This document shows, in pieces, positions 13,903-18,020 of a stretch of 18,020 nucleotides of DNA. The notes under the pieces were generated by a model. It saw only the letters and a program-made list of their open reading frames with translations, was not told the origin of the DNA and searched no databases. Where the stretch lies: NCBI GenBank assembly GCA_016209865.1, contig JACQVL010000123.1:1-18020 (forward strand), written 5' to 3'. Numbering within the stretch: position 1 is the first letter of the stretch; the number at the start of each line of letters is the position of its first letter. The position numbers were made by a program, and so were the translations under genes. Origin of the DNA: Candidatus Latescibacterota bacterium (GTDB lineage Bacteria; JAAXHH01; JACQVL01).

Positions 13903-15287
13903 TCAAACAACGACGGCTGGGCGTCGGCGGGGCGCATGTAATGCCGGTCCCGCTTCCCCGTTCCGCGTGACACGAGCAGGCCACGCTCGACCCATGAGTG
14001 GAGGAGACGCGACACGCGCACCCGGTCTTCGATCCCGGTGAGCTGGCGGACGTCGTGATTGGTCACCGTGCCATAATGGTCGAGCCACTGCGCCACCTGA
14101 TCCCACAATGAATCGCGGAGATGGTTGTAGAGGATGAGCCGGACCGCGGACCGGTCGGCGGGCGCTTCGTACACCGGGTCGGCCAGGCCGGCCTGTCGCA
14201 TGGCGTCGAACAGGCGCTTTACCCCGTCCCCGATATCCAGGTTGGGAGCTTGCGGAAAACGGTTGAGCGTCCGCAGGATGATGGGGTTGCGGGCGAATCG
14301 CTCGTGGCGGATGGCGGCCAGCGTGACATGCCCGGCCAGTCGGCCCGGGCTCTCGACCTCAACCCGGTCGTCGAAGAGGCGGACCTGAATATCGTTCTGC
14401 ACCGCGTAGTCACGATGGATGACCGCGTTCGTGATCGCCTCCTGGAGGGCATAGTCGGGGTAACGCAACGCCGGACTACCGTCGCGCCATCGCTTCAGAT
14501 ACTCGACACACTCCCAAATCTGCCTGGACAGCGGACCTTCGATGCTGATCGGTTTGCCCGCCAGACTGGGATGGGCTTCGGTGCCGCGGAACGTGGAGAG
14601 TTTGATGCCGCATTTGGCACGCAACGTGATGGCGGGGTTGATCCCAAACAGGAGCACCGCCGCTTTGGTGAGAACTGGTTTGTCCTCAGAGATCGCAGTC
14701 AGTCCGTTGCTCCGGAAAAACGTCATGACGTCGGATTCTCGTGCCGCGACCGCTTCCATGTATTCGCCTAACAAATCCCTGTCCAGGTCGTCTAACGTCG
14801 CGTTCGGCACGGGTTCATCTTCGACGTGCCAGGCGCCCTTGGCGTACTTGAGCTGGAGAATCTCGGCGGCGGTCAGCCTGCGATTCGTGCGGCCTCGACG
14901 GAGGTACGCATCCCCGTACAGGGTGGAATGAACGTCCGGGCTTTTCGGGACGATGAACATCAGCAGGTGATCGGCCTGTCCCCGGTGGTTGACGATCGGG
15001 ACTTCTTCGTAGCGCAGCGCTGGAATGGGTGGAGTGATCGTCTTGGGGACGAGGTTGAGCAGTTCTTCTTCGTTGTCAAGGTGCTCGCTCACCCCGATGA
15101 GCCGGGCTGCCCCGTCCGCTTTGTCGGGGTCTTCCAGTCCCAGGACGAACACCCCGCCTTCCGCGTTCGCCAGGGCCACGATGGGAACGAGCGCCTGACT
15201 GGGATGGAGATTCGCCCGCTTGCACTCGAACACCTGCCATGCTCGCATCGACAGGAGCCGGTCAACGCGCGGGTCGGGTTGTTGCAT
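13887..15287 (-). CDS. AlbA_2/Schlafen-type ATP-binding transcriptional regulator-like protein
   Basis: A 466-aa protein of the group annotated as ATP-binding protein or transcriptional regulator with an AlbA_2 domain. The N-terminal AlbA_2/Schlafen domain includes VFECKRANLHPSQALVPI (Glu21, Lys23) and ALANAEGGVFVLGLED. The middle has YLRRGRTNRRLTAAEI. A GHKL-like C-terminal region shows YALQEAITNAVIHRDYAVQ and VRLFDDRVEVESPGRL, then a winged-helix-like end (TNHDVRQLTGIEDRVRVSRLL). I chose the ATG at 15287, with AGGTGA upstream; a start at 15341 would overlap the upstream enolase-superfamily gene. It follows that gene by 17 bp. Such proteins occur in defence islands and as regulators; which role applies here is undetermined. 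Its last four residues and stop lie in a heptamer array. Confidence 0.85.
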   Translation of the reverse strand: MQQPDPRVDRLLSMRAWQVFECKRANLHPSQALVPIVALANAEGGVFVLGLEDPDKADGAARLIGVSEHLDNEEELLNLVPKTITPPIPALRYEEVPIVNHRGQADHLLMFIVPKSPDVHSTLYGDAYLRRGRTNRRLTAAEILQLKYAKGAWHVEDEPVPNATLDDLDRDLLGEYMEAVAARESDVMTFFRSNGLTAISEDKPVLTKAAVLLFGINPAITLRAKCGIKLSTFRGTEAHPSLAGKPISIEGPLSRQIWECVEYLKRWRDGSPALRYPDYALQEAITNAVIHRDYAVQNDIQVRLFDDRVEVESPGRLAGHVTLAAIRHERFARNPIILRTLNRFPQAPNLDIGDGVKRLFDAMRQAGLADPVYEAPADRSAVRLILYNHLRDSLWDQVAQWLDHYGTVTNHDVRQLTGIEDRVRVSRLLHSWVERGLLVSRGTGKRDRHYMRPADAQPSLFDIGSR

Positions 15288-15304
15288 GATGATCACCTGT
15301 ACGG

Positions 15305-16501
15305 CTAATAGTACGGATAATTGGCCGGATCGCGCGCCCATCGATCCTGCGGGATGACGCGGTGTTCCTCGATGAGCTGCTTCCGCAATCGTTCGTTCTC
15401 CTCATGCTTCTCCGGCGTCCAGCGGTACTGTTCTAATTTCTCCGGGTCGAGCTCCACCCCCAGGCCCGGTTTATCCCCGACCGTGATGCACCCATCCTCG
15501 ATCTTGTGCATCCCGCCTGTGATGACATCGTCGGTCAGGTGGTGGTAATGCATGTCGATCGGATGATGCAGTCCTGGTGTGGCGGCGGCGACGTGCGCCC
15601 GCGCGGCGATCTTGACCCCCATCTCGTACCCCGAATGCATCGACAGGCCGAGGTTGAACTCCGTAGCCATCCGGTAATACCGCTGAAGGTTGTCGATCCC
15701 GTAGGCGATGTCCCCCAACACCACATCGGCCGCCTGATGCCGGACGATCTGCACCAGGTCGCGCAGCCGGTAATGGCCGTCGGCGGCGATGGGGATGAGC
15801 GTCCGCTGGCGGAGCAGGTGCATGCCCGGATAGTCGTACCCCCGGTACTGACACAGCGGGTCTTCGAGGTATTCGAGGTTGCAATCTTCCAGCTTCTTGA
15901 TCGCCATCAGGGCGGTCGAATGCGACCAGACTCCGTTCACGTCCATCCGCAGAGCGATCCGATTCCCGACCGCCTGACGTACCTGATGGACCAACTCCAC
16001 ATCCACGTCCGGTGGATACGCCCCCATCTTGAGTTTCAAGCACGTGAACCCAAACCGCGCCATCAAGTCCTGACAGTAGGCGACGTAATTCTCCGGCGTC
16101 ACGCCATGCTTCCCTTCGACATTTGGGATGCGGAAGAAGCAGTACGCGGAGTGGGGCACACGGGCACGGATATCGTCCCCGTTAAGCAGCTTGCAGACGG
16201 GCAGGTCGAGCACCTTTCCCTGAATGTCCAGACAGGCCATCTCCGTCGCAGGCCATGCGTGCGTCTCCCGGAGCTTGAATTTGATCTGAGCAAGACAGAA
16301 CGGGTTCTCGCCGATCAGCAACTCAGATGGCGGGGGCGTGCCTTCGCCGACGCCGGTCACTCCGGCATCCGTGTACAGGACGATGAAGGTCGGCCCGGCT
16401 GCGTACCCGCCGACCCCATGCGCGTCATGATGGAACAGCGCGACAAAAGGGACGCTCACGCGGTGTGTCTCAACCTGGGTGATTCGTAGGGTGAGTTTCA
16501 T
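15305..16501 (-). CDS. Enolase-superfamily dehydratase/racemase, glucarate-dehydratase-like
   Basis: A 398-aa mandelate racemase/muconate lactonising enzyme-type protein. The acid/base and metal residues are in order: the KxK pair Lys156/Lys158 in CLKLKMGA, Asp187 and Asn189 in RMDVNGVWS, Glu213 in EYLEDPLC, Asp241 in IAADGHY, Asp264 in VLGDIAYG and His289 in SMHSGYEMG. The His289-Asp264 dyad and the DVNGVWS form resemble the glucarate dehydratase subgroup, implying dehydration of a sugar acid, but the substrate is a guess. AGGAGG just upstream of 16501 fixes the start; an in-frame ATG at 16525 lacks this. It may use products of the kinase/dioxygenase/isomerase cluster 4 kb away, though it is on the other strand. 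Confidence 0.9.
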   Translation of the reverse strand: MKLTLRITQVETHRVSVPFVALFHHDAHGVGGYAAGPTFIVLYTDAGVTGVGEGTPPPSELLIGENPFCLAQIKFKLRETHAWPATEMACLDIQGKVLDLPVCKLLNGDDIRARVPHSAYCFFRIPNVEGKHGVTPENYVAYCQDLMARFGFTCLKLKMGAYPPDVDVELVHQVRQAVGNRIALRMDVNGVWSHSTALMAIKKLEDCNLEYLEDPLCQYRGYDYPGMHLLRQRTLIPIAADGHYRLRDLVQIVRHQAADVVLGDIAYGIDNLQRYYRMATEFNLGLSMHSGYEMGVKIAARAHVAAATPGLHHPIDMHYHHLTDDVITGGMHKIEDGCITVGDKPGLGVELDPEKLEQYRWTPEKHEENERLRKQLIEEHRVIPQDRWARDPANYPYY

Positions 16502-16525
16502 CGGGGTCCTCCTGTCCGACCTCAT

Positions 16526-17008
16526 TTACGTGCTTGTTGTTTCCTCAACGAGAGCAACTTCATCCTCTGTCAACCCATACAACCGATACACGACGAAGTT
16601 AATCACATGGTCGGTGGCGGCGATCTTTGCTTTGAGGGGGGTCAATTTTGTGAGACTTGTGGTGAATTCGTGCTCGATGGCTTCCTGGGCAGTTCGGGTA
16701 TCAGGGTTGATCGTCAGTCTGCGACGGTTCTGGCGTAGCACGTCGAGGAAGGTGTTGAAATCGTGTTCGTGGTAGGCGGTGAGTTTGGTCTTATTGCTGA
16801 GGTCGTCCACGTTCGCGCCGATGTCGCGTTCCAGCCAGGTGAGAAAGCCTTTGACTTCCGTCCGTTGCTCTTTGTTCATGGCGGTCATCCGTTCGGCGAG
16901 ATAGGCGAGGAGGTCGTGGACGACATCCGTTTGATCGGTATTCATCCGCTCGTCCAGCCAGTGACCGAAGTCGGTGTTGAGGAAGTCGGGATAGGAGAGA
17001 ATGGGCAT
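16526..17008 (-). CDS. Free-standing C-terminal piece of a type IIG (Eco57I-like) restriction-modification protein
   Basis: A 160-aa product that I recognise as the far C-terminal segment of large single-chain restriction-modification enzymes, not as a complete enzyme. The diagnostic stretches are TDVVHDLLAYLAERMTAMNK (28-46), FLTWLERDIGANVDDLSNKT (55-74) and the family-ending NFVVYRLYGLTEDEVALVE (137-155). No methyltransferase or nuclease motif is present. An ATG with AGGTGA upstream, and an in-frame TAG five codons before it, show it could be translated on its own. The preceding part of the same protein type ends at 17907, on the other side of a toxin-antitoxin cassette. It precedes the enolase-superfamily gene by 24 bp. 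BREX PglX-like proteins share this ending and are the main alternative. Confidence 0.65.
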   Translation of the reverse strand: MPILSYPDFLNTDFGHWLDERMNTDQTDVVHDLLAYLAERMTAMNKEQRTEVKGFLTWLERDIGANVDDLSNKTKLTAYHEHDFNTFLDVLRQNRRRLTINPDTRTAQEAIEHEFTTSLTKLTPLKAKIAATDHVINFVVYRLYGLTEDEVALVEETTST

Positions 17009-17063
17009 GCATTCACCTGCCTAACACGGTATCTAATCAGGAATCAGCACGATGTCACGTTGT

Positions 17064-17270
17064 TTAGGCGTCATTCCATACCTCGTCGTCGATTGGATTG
17101 TCCCAGAAGGCAAGACTACTCTTAGAAGCCTCTAATAGGTCGATGTATTCATCGCCAGGCTCACGCATGAGAACAATGACTTCAACCGGTGTTCCCTTCT
17201 TCAGCCGCACACGTGGTAGGACAATTTGGCCGTGCGTGTTGACTGTGGTTACGTATTTGATGGCCTGCAT
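17064..17270 (-). CDS. Small AbrB-like antitoxin
   Basis: A 68-aa protein, IKYVTTVNTHGQIVLPRVRLKKGTPVEVIV at its core (split here as IKYVTTVNTHGQIVLP and RLKKGTPVEVIV). This is the swapped-hairpin AbrB-like DNA-binding pattern of antitoxins. The C-terminus LLEASKSSLAFWDNPIDDEVW is an acidic, Trp-containing tail of the type found in small antitoxins that plug a partner toxin. A GAGGGGG lies nine bases before the ATG at 17270; the longer frame opening at 17516 is a shadow. No toxin follows it directly; it sits 46 bp after the zinc-finger antitoxin gene, so either it shares the upstream toxin or its partner has been lost. Confidence 0.7.
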   Translation of the reverse strand: MQAIKYVTTVNTHGQIVLPRVRLKKGTPVEVIVLMREPGDEYIDLLEASKSSLAFWDNPIDDEVWNDA

Positions 17271-17316
17271 AGAACTTTCCCCCTCGTGTCGTTCTTCCAC
17301 ACACATTTCAATCACA

Positions 17317-17574
17317 TTATGACACCTGTTCCACTTCGCTAAACCGGTAGGTGGGCACCTGCACGAAATGGTCGGGAGGCACTTCGCCTGCGAGCATTTT
17401 ATCAATCGCTTTTGCCACATCTGGTAGGATGACTTTCTGTCCACATTGCTGACAAACGCCGATAGGGACATCTTCAATGAGATGTAGCTTGCCCCGCCAC
17501 CAGACTTCACGCGCAATGCGCTGCTCTTTCACTTCGCCGCCGCAGAAATAGCAGTCTGAATAGGGATGAAGCAT
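17317..17574 (-). CDS. YgiT-type zinc-finger antitoxin (MqsA N-domain-like)
   Basis: An 85-aa protein with two CxxC pairs, Cys8/Cys11 in SDCYFCGGEV and Cys41/Cys44 in GVCQQCGQKV, the zinc-binding form of the YgiT/MqsA N-terminal domain. LHLIEDVPIGVCQQCG is the standard strand-turn before the second pair. The helix-turn-helix domain of full MqsA is missing, so DNA binding would have to come from elsewhere, perhaps the AbrB-like gene downstream. The ATG at 17574 has AGGAGA seven bases upstream; the longer frame to 17679 runs into the toxin. It lies 11 bp after the DUF4258 gene, the usual toxin-then-antitoxin order for this pair. Confidence 0.85.
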   Translation of the reverse strand: MLHPYSDCYFCGGEVKEQRIAREVWWRGKLHLIEDVPIGVCQQCGQKVILPDVAKAIDKMLAGEVPPDHFVQVPTYRFSEVEQVS

Positions 17575-17585
17575 GATCGTTTCTC

Positions 17586-17900
17586 CTATTTGTTGCGAGT
17601 TCGTTCGTCCTTCCACTTGGGCATCGTCGGGCGATAAACCGTTATGAGAATCAATTTGTCCTGCTTCGTCAACCCACACACGACATGCACAGGCCGTCTA
17701 TCTATATAACCCAAGACCAGGCAACTATGACCACGGGGATCATCAGGATAGTCTTCCAGTAGTTCAACCGACTTCACTACCTCCTCAAGATCGTCGACTG
17801 TTAGCCCTTCGTCAAGTCGTTCCTCATCGGCATGCAAGGAAATCTCGTAGAACCCCGAAGCTGTACTTTGCTGTATAAACTCGATTGTCAGTGTCCCCAT
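17586..17900 (-). CDS. DUF4258 toxin (RelE/MqsR-like fold)
   Basis: A 104-aa protein of the DUF4258 group, small probable RNases of toxin-antitoxin pairs. The family pattern is seen as YEISLHADEERLDEGLTVDD (His23 in the HA-x-ER position), VELLEDYPDDPRGHSCLVLG and RPVHVVCGLTKQDKLILITVY, which ends in the TVYRP strand. The YgiT zinc-finger gene directly after it is the usual antitoxin partner. The ATG at 17900 has AGAGAGGA next to it and lies six bases after the stop of the truncated restriction-gene fragment, so the toxin would be translated by reinitiation from the host gene's message. Toxicity and RNase activity are inferred from family, not shown. Confidence 0.82.
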   Translation of the reverse strand: MGTLTIEFIQQSTASGFYEISLHADEERLDEGLTVDDLEEVVKSVELLEDYPDDPRGHSCLVLGYIDRRPVHVVCGLTKQDKLILITVYRPTMPKWKDERTRNK

Positions 17901-17906
17901 TCCTCT

Positions 17907-18020
17907 CTACCTCTGTCTTTCCATCTCCTCAACCATTTGATGATACAGCTTCTTCCCCTCCTCCACAAGCCGCGCCCGCTCGTCAGGCGGCGTAGTGAAG
18001 GTGATACGGCGGATGGGGAG
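17907..18020 (-). CDS. Truncated end of a type IIG restriction-modification protein (continues beyond window)
   Basis: The last 37 codons of an open frame entering from the right edge, ending at TAG (17907-17909). The visible text includes LPIRRITFTTPPDERARLVE followed by KKLYHQMVEEMERQR. The LPIRRI-F-TPP-ER form is the recurrent boundary after the target-recognition domain of Eco57I-like single-chain restriction-modification enzymes. In intact relatives, as I recall them, this is followed by the segment now encoded separately at 16526-17008. The bulk of the gene, with nuclease and methylase domains, would lie outside the window. The early stop and the toxin gene six bases later suggest disruption or a deliberate split. 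Confidence 0.6.
   Translation of the reverse strand, partial: LPIRRITFTTPPDERARLVEEGKKLYHQMVEEMERQR

Noticed and set aside
15288-15341. Longer start for the AlbA_2 gene
   Set aside because: It would overlap the enolase-superfamily gene and has no ribosome site; AGGTGA precedes the ATG at 15287.
15506-16489. Long plus-strand open frame opposite the enolase-superfamily gene
   Set aside because: It is antisense to a gene with a complete set of active-site motifs and itself shows no recognisable domain.
17009-17906. Target-site duplication or terminal inverted repeats flanking the toxin-antitoxin cassette
   Set aside because: I compared the two junctions by eye and found only weak similarity (AGAGGAATG against CAGGTGAATG), which is explained by ribosome sites.

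Overview
The window is GC-rich, densely coded DNA with no rRNA, tRNA, integrase or transposase gene that I can see. An LpxL-type lipid A acyltransferase and an ADP-heptose:LPS heptosyltransferase point to a Gram-negative bacterium. The order CcsA/HemX - siroheme enzyme - HemA and the expanded accessory families (PhyH dioxygenase, xylose-isomerase-like TIM barrel, enolase superfamily) fit an uncultured Poribacteria-, Latescibacterota- or Nitrospirota-like lineage. That placement is a low-confidence inference.

Layout. (1) 1-1955, minus strand: ccsA/hemX-like gene, precorrin-2 dehydrogenase/ferrochelatase and the 5' part of hemA, a tetrapyrrole operon. (2) 1956-2151: divergent promoter region with two TTGAC(A/G)-N17-TATTTT promoters facing away from each other. 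(3) 2152-8480, plus strand: nifS-iscU-mnmA (sulfur transfer to tRNA wobble uridine), a membrane-anchored MA-type metallopeptidase, lpxL, a secreted protein of unknown function and a heptosyltransferase. (4) 8563-11307, plus strand: PfkB-family sugar kinase, PhyH-type Fe(II)/2-oxoglutarate dioxygenase and a sugar-phosphate isomerase-like TIM barrel, probably a small catabolic or modification cluster. (5) 11372-12336: a two-gene AbiEii-type nucleotidyltransferase toxin module. (6) 12352-13806: a 14-TM DHA2-type exporter. (7) 13887-16501, minus strand: an AlbA_2/Schlafen-type ATP-binding regulator and a glucarate-dehydratase-like enolase-superfamily enzyme. (8) 16526-18020, minus strand: the C-terminal end of what looks like a type IIG (Eco57I-like) restriction-modification protein, split in two pieces by a three-gene toxin-antitoxin cassette (DUF4258 toxin, YgiT-type zinc-finger antitoxin, AbrB-like antitoxin).

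Three things stand out beyond the gene list. First, the split restriction gene with a toxin-antitoxin cassette in the gap. Second, a set of short heptanucleotide tandem arrays (usually four units, 28 bp) placed at gene boundaries. Four genes take their stop codon and last few residues from such an array, and a fifth builds part of its signal peptide from one. Third, the tetranucleotide CTAG is absent from all 18 kb by eye, while TTAG/CTAA is common and leucine TTA codons are nearly always followed by G. Short nonamer repeats and dRS3-like 20-bp palindromes add to the repeat load. No gene-free stretch exceeds about 200 bases.
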